DNA of 64,000 bases, taken from Solimonas sp. K1W22B-7. Its GTDB lineage: Bacteria; Pseudomonadota; Gammaproteobacteria; Nevskiales; Nevskiaceae. This document shows positions 26,083 through 34,513 of the stretch, piece by piece. The first letter of the stretch is position 1. Each line of letters opens with the position of its first letter. The stretch is taken from assembly GCF_003428335.1 (NCBI RefSeq), contig NZ_CP031704.1, positions 3,720,001 through 3,784,000 of the forward strand. Reading direction: 5' to 3'. The position numbers and the translations under genes are program-made. The notes under the pieces are model-generated. The model saw only the letters and a program-made list of their open reading frames with translations. It made no database searches and was not told the DNA's origin.

Positions 26083-27402
26083 CTAGACGATGCGTTCGCC
26101 ATGCAGGGCCAGGTCGAGGCCGGCCTGTTCCTCATCGCCGTTGACGCGCAGCCCGAAGGTGAAGCGGATCAGCAGCAGGATCATGATGGTCATGCCGGCG
26201 CTGTAGAACAGCGTGGCGAAGGCACCCAGGGTCTGCACCACCATGCTGGCGTCGGCCCCGGAGATCGCCTTGCTGGAGAACACGCCGGTCAGCAGGGCGC
26301 CGACCAGGCCGCCGACACCATGGATGCCGAACACGTCCAGCGAGTCGTCCGCGCCGAGCAGGCGCTTGAGGCCGGTGGCACCCCAGTAGCAGAGGATGCC
26401 GGAGGCGGCACCGATCGCCAGCGCCCCGGGCACCTCGACAAAACCGGAAGCCGGGGTGATCGCCACCAGGCCCGCGACCGCGCCGGAACAGGCGCCGAGC
26501 AGAGAGGCGCGCCGGCGGATCACCCATTCCACGCCCATCCAGGTCAGCACTGCGGTGGCGGTGGCCACCTGGGTGACCAGCATCGCCATGCCGGCGCGGC
26601 CGTCGGCCGCCACCGCCGAACCGGCGTTGAAGCCGAACCAGCCCACCCACAGCAGCGAGGCGCCGATCAGCGTGAACGCCAGGTTGTAGGGAATGAAGGG
26701 CTCGCTGCCGTAGCCGCTGCGGCGGCCCAGCATGTAGGCGCAGGCCAGGCCCGCGGCACCGGCATTGATGTGCACCACGGTGCCGCCGGCAAAGTCCTGT
26801 GCGCCGAGCTTGGCCAGCCAGCCGTCCGGCGACCACACCCAGTGGGCCACCGGCGCGTAGACCAGCAGCGACCAGGCCGCCACGAACAGCAGCATGGACC
26901 CGAACTTCATGCGCTCGGCGAAGGCGCCGGTGATCAGCGCCGGCGTGATGATCGCGAAGGTCAGCTGGTACATGATGAAGACCGATTCCGGGATCGTCGG
27001 CGCGATCGGGCTGATGCTCAGCTGGCCGGCCTCCTTCAGGTACTTGAGCTGTCCCAGGAACAGCTGGTCCAGGCTGCCGATGAAGGGGGAGCCGGGGGTG
27101 AAGGCCAGGCTGTAGCCGATCACCACCCACAGCACCGTGACCAGGGCGGTCACCGCGAAGCTCTGCAGCGTGGTCGCCAGCACGTTCTTCTTGCGCACCA
27201 TGCCGGCGTAGAACAGCGCCAGGCCCGGAATCGTCATCAGCAGCACCAGCGCCGTCGAGGCCAGCATCCAGGCCGTATCACCGGCGCTGATCTGGTCGAA
27301 GGCCACCATCGTCGGCTCTGCCGCCGCACTGCCGGCATAGGCCAGCCCCGCCACCAGGGCGAACAGCATGCCCACCCTGTCCCATCTGGAATTCCCGATC
27401 AC
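26083..27402 (-). CDS. amtB: Ammonium transporter AmtB
   Basis: The 439-residue precursor starts at a GTG at 27402, preceded by GGGAG at about 8 nt. It has a signal-like segment (MLFALVAGLAYAGSAAAE), then eleven membrane helices. Family motifs are DTAWMLASTALVLLMTIPGLA, the FAERMKFG loop, the pore histidines in GGTVVHINAGAAGL and FGIHGVGGLVGALLTG, and the Asp of DFAGG. It carries ammonium across the inner membrane at low supply. A sigma-54-type promoter lies 58-75 bp upstream. The usual glnK partner is absent from the window. Confidence 0.96.
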   Translation of the reverse strand: MIGNSRWDRVGMLFALVAGLAYAGSAAAEPTMVAFDQISAGDTAWMLASTALVLLMTIPGLALFYAGMVRKKNVLATTLQSFAVTALVTVLWVVIGYSLAFTPGSPFIGSLDQLFLGQLKYLKEAGQLSISPIAPTIPESVFIMYQLTFAIITPALITGAFAERMKFGSMLLFVAAWSLLVYAPVAHWVWSPDGWLAKLGAQDFAGGTVVHINAGAAGLACAYMLGRRSGYGSEPFIPYNLAFTLIGASLLWVGWFGFNAGSAVAADGRAGMAMLVTQVATATAVLTWMGVEWVIRRRASLLGACSGAVAGLVAITPASGFVEVPGALAIGAASGILCYWGATGLKRLLGADDSLDVFGIHGVGGLVGALLTGVFSSKAISGADASMVVQTLGAFATLFYSAGMTIMILLLIRFTFGLRVNGDEEQAGLDLALHGERIV

Positions 27403-27459
27403 GATTCAGCTCCCTTTCCTTTCCGCGCCAGACGCTGGTGCGGACCTCTGGGATTCGGC

Positions 27460-27477
27460 ATGCACGGGGAATGCCAA
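27460..27477 (-). promoter_or_regulatory. Sigma-54 (-24/-12) promoter of amtB
   Basis: Read on the minus strand, the site is TTGGCATTCCCCGTGCAT. It has the diagnostic GG-N10-GC spacing of RpoN promoters (TTGGCA at -24, GTGCAT at -12). Transcription would start about 48 nt before the amtB GTG. amtB genes are classically NtrC/RpoN-controlled, which supports the call; NtrC-binding sites were not identified. Confidence 0.75.
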
Positions 27478-27490
27478 CTGCGTTGCAGAC

Positions 27491-27570
27491 AGATAGTGGA
27501 TAGTGGTTTGCAGATAGTAGAAAACGAAAAAAGCCCGCTGGAAGCGGGCTTTAACCACTATCTACTATCT
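27491..27570. repeat. Palindrome of 7-bp AGATAGT-type units enclosing a terminator, copy 1
   Basis: The arms 27491-27508 and 27553-27570 are 18-bp inverted repeats with one mismatch. They contain direct AGATAGTRG units; a further unit follows the left arm at 27511-27519. The same unit builds the palindrome at 59576-59647. The G+C-rich terminator hairpin of the sdh operon sits inside the loop. The A+T-rich composition contrasts with the surroundings. Confidence 0.75.
27530..27552 (-). terminator. Rho-independent terminator of the sdh-sdhE-ygfX operon
   Basis: On the minus strand the stem AAAGCCCGCT/AGCGGGCTTT (27552-27543 with 27539-27530) has a 3-nt loop and is followed by TTTTCGTTTTC. This is a strong intrinsic terminator 39 bp after the ygfX stop. 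The A-run upstream could let it work in both directions. Confidence 0.88.
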
Positions 27571-27590
27571 AAAAACTACGATCTGAGCCG

Positions 27591-28046
27591 TCAGGCTCCC
27601 GCGCAGGCGAAGGACATCAGGCGGGCGCGCAGGCGGCGCAGGGGGTCGGCGCCCAGTTCGTCGCCGAGCACCACGCGGGTGCGGCGCTTGCCGGACTTGA
27701 GGCGGAAGTTCAGCACCATCAGCCGCGAGTGCACGCAGCTGTTGCCCAGCAGGTCGGCCTCGGCCTTGTGGCCGGCACTGTCCACCACCAGCCACTGGCC
27801 GTCGGCCTGCCACACCAGGCGCACCAGGGCGCGGTGGCCGAAGCCGAAGGCGGCATGGCGCCGCAGCCACAGCCAGGATGCGCCGAAGGCGGCCGCCAGC
27901 AGCATCATGGGCCAGCCAGGCGACATCGCCGCCAGGACCAGCGCCAGGGCCAGCAGGTGCAGGATGAACAGGAAGCGATGCGCCCGGAAGGACGGGCGCA
28001 AGTTCAGGTCAGTAGTAGCGGCAAAGCTGTTTGACGACATCGGCAT
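27591..28046 (-). CDS. ygfX: YgfX/CptA-like membrane protein
   Basis: This 151-residue protein has two adjacent transmembrane segments (about 24-42 and 44-61), then a cytoplasmic domain ending LKSGKRRTRVVLGDELGADPLRRLRARL. That layout matches YgfX (CptA), encoded next to sdhE (ygfY/cptB) in many gammaproteobacteria. YgfX has been described as a toxin-like inhibitor of FtsZ and MreB, with debate about its role. It overlaps the sdhE 3' end by 38 nt, in a different phase; the second ATG (28040) is an alternative start. It is the last gene before the terminator. Confidence 0.78.
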   Translation of the reverse strand: MPMSSNSFAATTDLNLRPSFRAHRFLFILHLLALALVLAAMSPGWPMMLLAAAFGASWLWLRRHAAFGFGHRALVRLVWQADGQWLVVDSAGHKAEADLLGNSCVHSRLMVLNFRLKSGKRRTRVVLGDELGADPLRRLRARLMSFACAGA

Positions 28047-28242
28047 AAATCTCGGGAGGCTGCTCGTAACCCATGGCCCAGGCCCAGAGATCCGGGTCCT
28101 CGGTGGTTTGCAGCATCTGGATGAAGATGGCTCGTTCGGCCTCCGTGGCCACGGGCCAGCGATGCGCGTAATAGCGCTCCGTCAGGACGTCCAGTTCCTT
28201 CATGCCGCGGCGCAACAGCCAGCGCAGCTTGCCTTCTTCCAT
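28009..28242 (-). CDS. sdhE: FAD assembly factor SdhE (CptB)
   Basis: SdhE promotes covalent attachment of FAD to SdhA. The 77-residue all-helical protein contains the RGMKELD segment (residues 12-18), the conserved RGxxE site of the family, and the later helices EAERAIFIQMLQTTEDPDLWAWAMG. Size and motif are typical. It follows sdhB by 29 bp, so the flavinylation factor is co-expressed with its target enzyme. Confidence 0.93.
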   Translation of the reverse strand: MEEGKLRWLLRRGMKELDVLTERYYAHRWPVATEAERAIFIQMLQTTEDPDLWAWAMGYEQPPEIYADVVKQLCRYY

Positions 28243-28271
28243 GGTGAATCCGCCGTGGGTGGCCAGGTCGA

Positions 28272-29057
28272 TCAGACCCGGCGCTCCACCAGCATCTTCT
28301 TGGTTTCGGCAATCGCCTTGGCCGGGTTCAGACCCTTGGGGCAGGTCTTGGCGCAGTTCATGATCGTGTGGCAGCGGTACAGCTTGAACGGGTCTTCCAG
28401 CTCGTCCAGGCGCGAACCGGTGGCCTCGTCGCGGCTGTCGGCCAGCCAGCGGTAGGCCTGCAGCAGGATCGCCGGACCGAGGTAGCGGTCACCGTTCCAC
28501 CAGTAGCTCGGGCAGCTGGTGGTGCAGCAGGCACAGAGGATGCACTCGTAGAGGCCGTCGAGCTTGGCACGGTCCTCTTCGGACTGCAGGCGCTCGCGCG
28601 TCGGCGCCGGCGAGTCGGCCTTGAGCCAGGGCTCGATCGAGGCCAGCTGGGCGTAGAAGTGGGTCAGGTCGGGGACCAGGTCCTTCACCACCGGCATGTG
28701 CGGCAGCGGGTAGATCACCACCTCGCCCTTCACTTCTTCGCAGGTCTTGGTGCAGGCCAGCGTGTTGGTGCCGTCGATGTTCATCGCGCAGCTGCCGCAG
28801 ATGCCTTCACGGCAGGAGCGGCGGAAGGTCAGCGTGGCGTCCGCCTCGTTCTTGATCTTGATCAGCGCGTCCAGGACCATCGGGCCGCAGCTGGCCATGT
28901 CCACCTCGTAGGTGTCCATGCGCGGGTTGGCGCCGGTGTCCGGGTCATACCGGTAGATCTTGAAGTTGCGGATCTTCTTCGAGCCTTCCGGAGCCTTGTG
29001 GTGCTTGCCGGCGGACTTGTCGATCTTGGAATTCTGCGGGAGCGAGAACTGTGCCAT
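28272..29057 (-). CDS. sdhB: Succinate dehydrogenase iron-sulfur subunit
   Basis: SdhB passes electrons from SdhA flavin to ubiquinone through three clusters. The 261-residue protein has the 2Fe-2S site [15 protein letters not shown] with a later Cys in TLACTKTC, the 4Fe-4S site [17 protein letters not shown] and the 3Fe-4S site [17 protein letters not shown]. The start [11 protein letters not shown] (29057) fits the family; a longer frame runs back into sdhA. It lies 20 bp after sdhA. Confidence 0.97.
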   Translation of the reverse strand: MAQFSLPQNSKIDKSAGKHHKAPEGSKKIRNFKIYRYDPDTGANPRMDTYEVDMASCGPMVLDALIKIKNEADATLTFRRSCREGICGSCAMNIDGTNTLACTKTCEEVKGEVVIYPLPHMPVVKDLVPDLTHFYAQLASIEPWLKADSPAPTRERLQSEEDRAKLDGLYECILCACCTTSCPSYWWNGDRYLGPAILLQAYRWLADSRDEATGSRLDELEDPFKLYRCHTIMNCAKTCPKGLNPAKAIAETKKMLVERRV

Positions 29058-29077
29058 GACGTGGATTCCTTGAGCGA

Positions 29078-30871
29078 TCAGTACTTGCGGGCAACCGGCG
29101 GGATGTGTTCCACGTCGTTGTCCAGCGGCTGCATGTGCACGGGGCGGTAGTCGATCTTCACCTGCTTGTCGCCGGTGCGCCACGCCACGGTGTGCTTCAT
29201 CCACTGCTCGTCTTCGCGCTTCTGGATGTCGTCGCGGGCGTGGGCGCCGCGCGATTCCTTGCGGTTCTCGGCACCGACGATGGTCAGCAGAGCCTGGCCC
29301 AGCAGGTTGTCCAGTTCCAGCGTCTCGCAGAGGTCCGAGTTCCAGATCATGGAGCGGTCGGAAACCTTGACGTCCTGGGTGAAGTTGTCGATCACGCCGT
29401 TGAGCTTGACGATGCCTTCCTGCATCAGCGGACCGTCGCGGAACACCGCGCAGTGCTTCTGCATGGTCTTCTGCATGTCCAGGCGGATCTTCGCGGCGGG
29501 CGTGCCGCCCTTGGCGTTGCGGAAGCCCTCGAGACGCGCCAGCGCCTTCTCTTCGGAAGCGCCGGAGATCTTGCGGTGCGTGGTGCCCGACTTGACCAGC
29601 TTGGCGGCCTGGATCGCGGCAGCGCGGCCGAACACCACCAGGTCGAGCAGCGAGTTGGAGCCCAGGCGGTTGGCGCCGTGCACCGACACGCAGGCGGCTT
29701 CGCCCACGGCCATCATGCCCGGCACCACGGAATCGGGATTGCCGTTCTTCAGGGTCACCACTTCGCCGGTGTACAGCGTCGGGATGCCGCCCATGTTGTA
29801 GTGCACCGTCGGCACGACCGGGATCGGCTCCTTGGTGACGTCGACGCCGGCAAAGGTCCTGGCCGACTCGGAGATGCCCGGCAGGCGCTGGTGCAGCACC
29901 TCGGGACCGAGGTGCTCCAGATGCAGGTGGATGTGATCGGCCTCGGAACCGACGCCGCGGCCTTCGCGGATTTCGGTCGCCATGGCGCGGCTCACCATGT
30001 CGCGCGGCGCCAGGTCCTTCACGGACGGGGCATAGCGCTCCATGAAGCGCTCACCCTTCTGGTTGGTAAGGTAACCGCCCTCGCCACGCGCACCCTCGGT
30101 GATCAGGCAGCCGGAGCCGTAGATGCCGGTGGGGTGGAACTGCACGAACTCGAGATCCTGCAGCGGCAGGCCGGCACGCAGCACCATGGCGTTGCCGTCG
30201 CCGGTGCAGGTATGGGCCGAGGTGGCCGAGAAGTAGGCGCGGCCGTAGCCGCCGGTGGCCAGGATCGTCTGGTGGGCGCGGAAGCGGTGCAGCTTGCCGG
30301 TGGCCAGCTCCCAGGCGAGTACGCCGTGGCAGGAGCCGTCCTCGTCCATCAGCAGGTCCAGCGCGAAGAACTCGATGAAGAACTGCGCGCGGCACTTCAG
30401 GCTCTGCTGGTACAGCGTGTGCAGCATGGCGTGGCCGGTGCGGTCGGCGGCGGCACAGGTGCGCTGGGCCGGCGGGCCCTTGCCGAAATCGGTGGTCATG
30501 CCGCCGAACGGACGCTGGTAGATCTTGCCTTCCTTGGTCCGCGAGAACGGCACGCCGTAGTGCTCGAGCTCGATGATCGCGGGGATGGCCTCGCGCGTCA
30601 TGTACTCGATCGCGTCCTGGTCGCCGAGCCAGTCGGAACCCTTGACGGTGTCGTAGAAGTGCCAGCGCCAGTCGTCCTTGCCCATGTTGGACAGCGCGGC
30701 GGAGATGCCGCCCTGCGCCGCCACGGTGTGCGAGCGCGTCGGGAACAGCTTGGTGATGTTGGCCGTCTTCAGGCCGGCTTCGGCCAGGCCCAGGGTCGCG
30801 CGCAGGCCGGCGCCGCCGGCTCCGACGACGATGGCGTCGTATTCGTGATGAACGATCTCGTATGCGGACAT
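29078..30871 (-). CDS. sdhA: Succinate dehydrogenase flavoprotein subunit
   Basis: The 597-residue subunit oxidises succinate to fumarate. It has the Rossmann motif [16 protein letters not shown], the covalent-FAD histidine in [17 protein letters not shown], the substrate segment [10 protein letters not shown], an active-site Arg region near [12 protein letters not shown], and [15 protein letters not shown]. The C-terminus has [12 protein letters not shown]. It lies between sdhD and sdhB in standard order. Confidence 0.98.
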   Translation of the reverse strand: MSAYEIVHHEYDAIVVGAGGAGLRATLGLAEAGLKTANITKLFPTRSHTVAAQGGISAALSNMGKDDWRWHFYDTVKGSDWLGDQDAIEYMTREAIPAIIELEHYGVPFSRTKEGKIYQRPFGGMTTDFGKGPPAQRTCAAADRTGHAMLHTLYQQSLKCRAQFFIEFFALDLLMDEDGSCHGVLAWELATGKLHRFRAHQTILATGGYGRAYFSATSAHTCTGDGNAMVLRAGLPLQDLEFVQFHPTGIYGSGCLITEGARGEGGYLTNQKGERFMERYAPSVKDLAPRDMVSRAMATEIREGRGVGSEADHIHLHLEHLGPEVLHQRLPGISESARTFAGVDVTKEPIPVVPTVHYNMGGIPTLYTGEVVTLKNGNPDSVVPGMMAVGEAACVSVHGANRLGSNSLLDLVVFGRAAAIQAAKLVKSGTTHRKISGASEEKALARLEGFRNAKGGTPAAKIRLDMQKTMQKHCAVFRDGPLMQEGIVKLNGVIDNFTQDVKVSDRSMIWNSDLCETLELDNLLGQALLTIVGAENRKESRGAHARDDIQKREDEQWMKHTVAWRTGDKQVKIDYRPVHMQPLDNDVEHIPPVARKY

Positions 30872-30887
30872 TCTTGTTATCCCGGAA

Positions 30888-31262
30888 TTACAGCGCGACG
30901 CGCAGGACGGCGTAGACGCTGGCGGCGGCGACGATGGCGTGGAGGAACTTCTGGCCCATCAGCGACAGCAGCTTGAGGCCCTCGTGGTGCACGTAGTCCT
31001 CGATGACCACCTGCACGCCCAGCGCGGAGTGGTACAGCATGGTGAGGAGGAACAGCACCAGCACGATCGCGACGCTCGGCGCCGACACCCAGTGGCGCAC
31101 GGCGTAGTAGTCGCCGCCGGCCAGCTGCGCCAGCGAGAACACGAACCACAGCGTCAGCGGGATCAGGGCAACGGCGGACACGCGCTGCACCCAGAAGTGA
31201 TGGACGCCGTCCTTGGCGGAACCGAGGCCGCGGGCGCGGCTCAGGGGAGAACGCAGGCTCAT
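30888..31262 (-). CDS. sdhD: Succinate dehydrogenase membrane anchor subunit
   Basis: This 124-residue protein has three transmembrane helices (about 28-48, 60-80, 95-115). The central heme/quinone-side motif is [18 protein letters not shown], where the His and the Asp-Tyr pair are typical of SdhD. It lies 10 bp after sdhC and 16 bp before sdhA. With SdhC it anchors the complex and forms the quinone site. Confidence 0.94.
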   Translation of the reverse strand: MSLRSPLSRARGLGSAKDGVHHFWVQRVSAVALIPLTLWFVFSLAQLAGGDYYAVRHWVSAPSVAIVLVLFLLTMLYHSALGVQVVIEDYVHHEGLKLLSLMGQKFLHAIVAAASVYAVLRVAL

Positions 31263-31272
31263 CGTCGGCTCC

Positions 31273-31674
31273 TTAGAGGAAGTAGGCCACGGCCCATGCC
31301 GCGACCGTCAGCAGCAGGGAGGCGGCGACCACGGCGTAGCCGCTGCGCGCGGCGGTCTTGAGGTCGAAGCCCCAGCCGATGTCCCAGAACAGGTGGCGGA
31401 TGCCGTTGCCCAGGTGATACATCAGGGCCCAGCTCCAGCCGAACAGCAGCACCTGCCCGTACCAGGCGGTGAGGTGCACGGCGAACTGCCTGTAGGTCTC
31501 GGGGCCCATGGCCAGGGCGATCAGCCAGGCGGCGACCAGCAGCGTACCCACGCTGAGGCCCACACCGGTGACGCGGTGGATGATCGAGAGCAGAGAGGTC
31601 CACTGGAAGCGGTAATACTGCCCCAGCATGAAAGGTGACAGGGGACGATTGTCCGCGGGTGTTTTCATTGTCAT
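31273..31674 (-). CDS. sdhC: Succinate dehydrogenase cytochrome b556 subunit
   Basis: The 133-residue protein has the SdhC signature LLSIIHRVTGVGLSVG, the quinone-site Ser and Arg in this segment, and the heme-ligand region MYHLGNGIRHLFWD. Three transmembrane helices follow the N-terminal RPLSPFMLGQYYRFQW. The ATG at 31674 is preceded by GGGAG at 5 nt; an ATG two codons later and a TTG four codons earlier are alternatives. Confidence 0.94.
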   Translation of the reverse strand: MTMKTPADNRPLSPFMLGQYYRFQWTSLLSIIHRVTGVGLSVGTLLVAAWLIALAMGPETYRQFAVHLTAWYGQVLLFGWSWALMYHLGNGIRHLFWDIGWGFDLKTAARSGYAVVAASLLLTVAAWAVAYFL

Positions 31675-31712
31675 TCCGGCTCCCAATTCCGGGACGTGAA
31701 CTGAGTGGAAAC

Positions 31713-31931
31713 TCAGAAGTCGATACAGCGGCCGTTCTTTTCCCAGTCGCCGTAGCGCGTGGGGTCAGGGCCGTCGCGACGGCCACCCACCTCGGGCGCC
31801 GGCTCCGGATCCTGCTCTGCCGCCTGATCCGCCGCAGGCTGCGTCTTCTCCAGCAGTTCCGCGAGGGAAACCACGTCATCCGGCTTGATGCTGCCGGCGA
31901 TATTTGGATCAGTCGAATGCGACACGGACAT
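31713..31931 (-). CDS. DUF1674 protein, SDHAF4-type succinate dehydrogenase assembly factor
   Basis: This 72-residue protein ends with the DUF1674 signature PTRYGDWEKNGRCIDF. The family includes mitochondrial SDHAF4/Sdh8, which binds flavinylated SdhA and protects it until it joins SdhB. The N-terminal 50 residues are polar and probably disordered. It lies 38 bp upstream of sdhC on the same strand and is probably the first gene of the sdh operon. The ATG at 31931 starts MSVSHSTDPN; seven more residues are possible upstream. Confidence 0.85.
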   Translation of the reverse strand: MSVSHSTDPNIAGSIKPDDVVSLAELLEKTQPAADQAAEQDPEPAPEVGGRRDGPDPTRYGDWEKNGRCIDF

Positions 31932-31995
31932 TTCTGGGCTGCAAAGCCGCAATAGTGTGACAAACTTCTCTTGTGCACCGCAACGTGAATTTCCT

Positions 31996-32892
31996 GTGAA
32001 CGCTCGTATTCCACTCGATGAACTCGTTTATATCCGCGTGCAAGGCGCGGATACAGAAAGCTTTTTGCAGGGGCAGCTGAGCAATGACACGCGCCTGGTG
32101 AATGAGAACCGTGCGCAGCTCTCCTCCTATAGCAACCCCAAGGGACGCATGCTCGCGGTGCTGGCGCTGTTCCGGCACGGCAATGACACCCTCCTGGAAC
32201 TGCATCGCAGCGTCGCTGAACCGACACTCAAGCGCCTGCGCATGTTCGTGCTGCGCTCCAAGGTCACGCTGCAGGACTGCACGGCCGAGCTGCCCGCCAC
32301 CGGCCTGGTCGGCGAATCCGCCGCCGGCTGGCTCGAATCCCTGGGCCTGCCGCTGCCGCAGGAACCGATGCAGAGCGCATCCAGGGACGGCGTGGTGGTG
32401 ATCCGCCGCCTCGGCGCGGAACCGCGCTGGTCGGTACACGGCCCGGTCGCCGGGCTCGAGTCGCTGCCGGCGGCGGGCTTCGAAGCCTGGCGCCGTGCCG
32501 ACCTGCGGGCCGGCGTGCCCACGGTCTACGCCGAAACCCGCGAGATGTTCGTGCCGCAGATGGCCAATCTCGACGCGCTGGGCGGCATCAGCTTCAACAA
32601 GGGCTGCTACACCGGCCAGGAAATCGTCGCGCGCCTGCATTACCTGGGGCAGCTCAAGCGCCGCATGTTCCTGCTGCGCGCCGCGGTGGCCGCAAAACCC
32701 GGCGAACCGGTCTACGACGCCGCCGGCGACGGCCAGGCCGTGGGCGAGGTGGTGGACGCGGTGGCCGACGGTGACGCCACCCTGCTGACCGCCGTGCTGC
32801 AGATCAGCCACGCCGGCTCGGAACAGCTGGCGCTGGCGGCGATCGACGGCCCGCGGCTGGGTCCGGCGCAGGCCCTGATTGCTACCACCTGA
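31996..32892 (+). CDS. ygfZ: Folate-binding protein YgfZ (Fe-S enzyme maintenance)
   Basis: YgfZ is a tetrahydrofolate-binding GcvT-like protein needed for activity or repair of some iron-sulfur enzymes. The 298-residue protein has the family signature KGCYTGQEIVARLHYLG (about residues 207-223). The N-terminal segment VQGADTESFLQGQLSNDT is also typical. Translation likely begins at GTG 31996 (MNARIPLDEL); the upstream frame from 31885 overlaps the divergent DUF1674 gene and lacks family resemblance. The close divergent placement next to the sdh operon is notable because SdhB carries three iron-sulfur clusters. Confidence 0.92.
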   Translation: MNARIPLDELVYIRVQGADTESFLQGQLSNDTRLVNENRAQLSSYSNPKGRMLAVLALFRHGNDTLLELHRSVAEPTLKRLRMFVLRSKVTLQDCTAELPATGLVGESAAGWLESLGLPLPQEPMQSASRDGVVVIRRLGAEPRWSVHGPVAGLESLPAAGFEAWRRADLRAGVPTVYAETREMFVPQMANLDALGGISFNKGCYTGQEIVARLHYLGQLKRRMFLLRAAVAAKPGEPVYDAAGDGQAVGEVVDAVADGDATLLTAVLQISHAGSEQLALAAIDGPRLGPAQALIATT

Positions 32893-32986
32893 AGGAGGGG
32901 GTCAAACGGCGGCTTTGGCCCGTCCGGAGCCCCCTTCGGAGCGAAGCGCTCCGATATAGTGCGGTCACACCACGGGGGAGATTCCC

Positions 32987-34438
32987 ATGCGCCTGACTGC
33001 CTGCCTTGCCCTGCTGCTGGGCCTGCCCAGCTTCGCCGCGTCCGCGGCGCTGTCGCTGGGTGAACTGCCCCTGCAGCTGCTGCCGGCGGGACAGCGCATG
33101 GATACCGCCGAGGTGCTGCGCAGCGCTCCCCTGTCCTTCGCCACCGGCGTGCCGCTGTCGCTGAGCGAGCAGGACGGCGCCTGGGACGAACCCAGCCCCG
33201 GCACCGCGCGCTGGCGCCTGCGCCTGGGCTCGGCCGGCGCGCTCAACCTCAGCGCGCGGCTGGAACAGCTGGCGCTGCCTGCCGGCGGCGAAATCTGGTT
33301 CTCCTCGGCCGATGGCCGCGACGTGCAAGGCCCCTTCCGCGGTGACGGCGAACTGCTGCTGCCGGTGGTGCGCGACGATGAAGCCGTGCTGGAAGCGCGC
33401 ATGCCGGCGGCCGCGCGCGACGCCTTCCGCCTGCGCATCGCCGAGGCCTTCCACGGCTTCCGCGCACTGGGCAGCGCCGCCCTGCCCGCCAAGGGCGCGC
33501 TGGGCGATGCCGACGGCAGCTGCCACATCGACGTCGCCTGCTCCGACGGCAACAACTGGCGCGACCAGATCCGCTCCACCGTGGTCTACACGCGCCTGAA
33601 CCGCATCCTGCTGGTCAACACCCTGGTGACCTGCTCGGGCGCCATGGTCAACAACACCGCGCAGAACGACCGGCCGCTGGTGCTCACCGCCAATCACTGC
33701 GGCATCACCTCGTCCACGCGCATGTCGGACGTGACGGTGTACTTCAACGTGCAGAAATCCAGCTGCGGCAGCAGCAGCGACGGGCCGATCAACCAGGTCA
33801 TCGCCGGCGGCAGCTTCCTGGCACGCGACAGCGAGTCCGACTTCACGCTGTTCGAACTCGCCTCCCGCCCGCCCTCGTCCTTCGGCGTGCACTACAGCGG
33901 CTGGGACGCGCGCACCGGCGTGGCGGCGCGCAGCGGCGTCGGCATCCACCATCCCGGCGGCGACGACAAGAAGATCAGCACGTTCACCAGTTCGGTGCAG
34001 TCCATCGAGAACGCCCAGATCGACGCCTTCCAGGTCGACGGCTGGGAAGTGCACTGGGCCCGCGGCGTGACCGAGCCCGGCTCCTCCGGCAGCGGCCTGT
34101 GGAACCAGGATCGCCGCCTGGTCGGCACCCTGTCCGGCGGTTCCTCCAGCTGCGGCAATCCCGGCGCCAGCGACATCTACGCCCGCTTCGCGCGCGGCTG
34201 GACGGCCAACAGCGCCAGCAGCGGCCAGCTCAAGGCCCACCTGGACCCGACCGGCACCGGCGCCCTGACCCTGAACGGCAAGGACGCAGGCGGCTCGCCC
34301 GGTGCGGTGGGCGGCTCCGGGGGCGGAAGTTCCGGGGGCAGCAGCTCCGGTGGCGGTGGTGGCGGTTCGCCGGGCCTGCCGCTGCTGCTGGCGGGCCTCG
34401 CGCTGGCGGCGCTGCGCCGGCGGCGGCATACGAACTGA
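32987..34438 (+). CDS. Secreted trypsin-like serine protease with GlyGly-CTERM tail (copy 1)
   Basis: The 483-residue precursor starts with a signal peptide (cleavage near SAA). A beta-rich prodomain follows (about 22-160). The S1 protease domain has His237 (LTANHCGI), Asp285 (SESDFTLFEL) and Ser367 (PGSSGSGLWNQ), which resembles lysyl-endopeptidase-like proteases. The C-terminus is a Ser/Gly-rich linker, a short hydrophobic helix (LPLLLAGLALAAL) and RRRR. That is the GlyGly-CTERM sorting signal processed by rhombosortase in type II secretion bacteria. No rhombosortase gene lies in the window. The next gene is a paralogue, 75 bp downstream. Confidence 0.9.
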   Translation: MRLTACLALLLGLPSFAASAALSLGELPLQLLPAGQRMDTAEVLRSAPLSFATGVPLSLSEQDGAWDEPSPGTARWRLRLGSAGALNLSARLEQLALPAGGEIWFSSADGRDVQGPFRGDGELLLPVVRDDEAVLEARMPAAARDAFRLRIAEAFHGFRALGSAALPAKGALGDADGSCHIDVACSDGNNWRDQIRSTVVYTRLNRILLVNTLVTCSGAMVNNTAQNDRPLVLTANHCGITSSTRMSDVTVYFNVQKSSCGSSSDGPINQVIAGGSFLARDSESDFTLFELASRPPSSFGVHYSGWDARTGVAARSGVGIHHPGGDDKKISTFTSSVQSIENAQIDAFQVDGWEVHWARGVTEPGSSGSGLWNQDRRLVGTLSGGSSSCGNPGASDIYARFARGWTANSASSGQLKAHLDPTGTGALTLNGKDAGGSPGAVGGSGGGSSGGSSSGGGGGGSPGLPLLLAGLALAALRRRRHTN

Positions 34439-34513
34439 ACCAACCGGGTTCACAGACGCGCCGCCGGACGCGGCTATAGTGGTGCGTCCGCATTTTCCAG
34501 ATTCGCCGCCACC

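Noticed and set aside
25951-28455. Long plus-strand frame opposite amtB, ygfX and sdhE
   Set aside because: It is a shadow of amtB and neighbours: His/Gln/Arg-rich, no motif, and it spans three minus-strand genes and a terminator.
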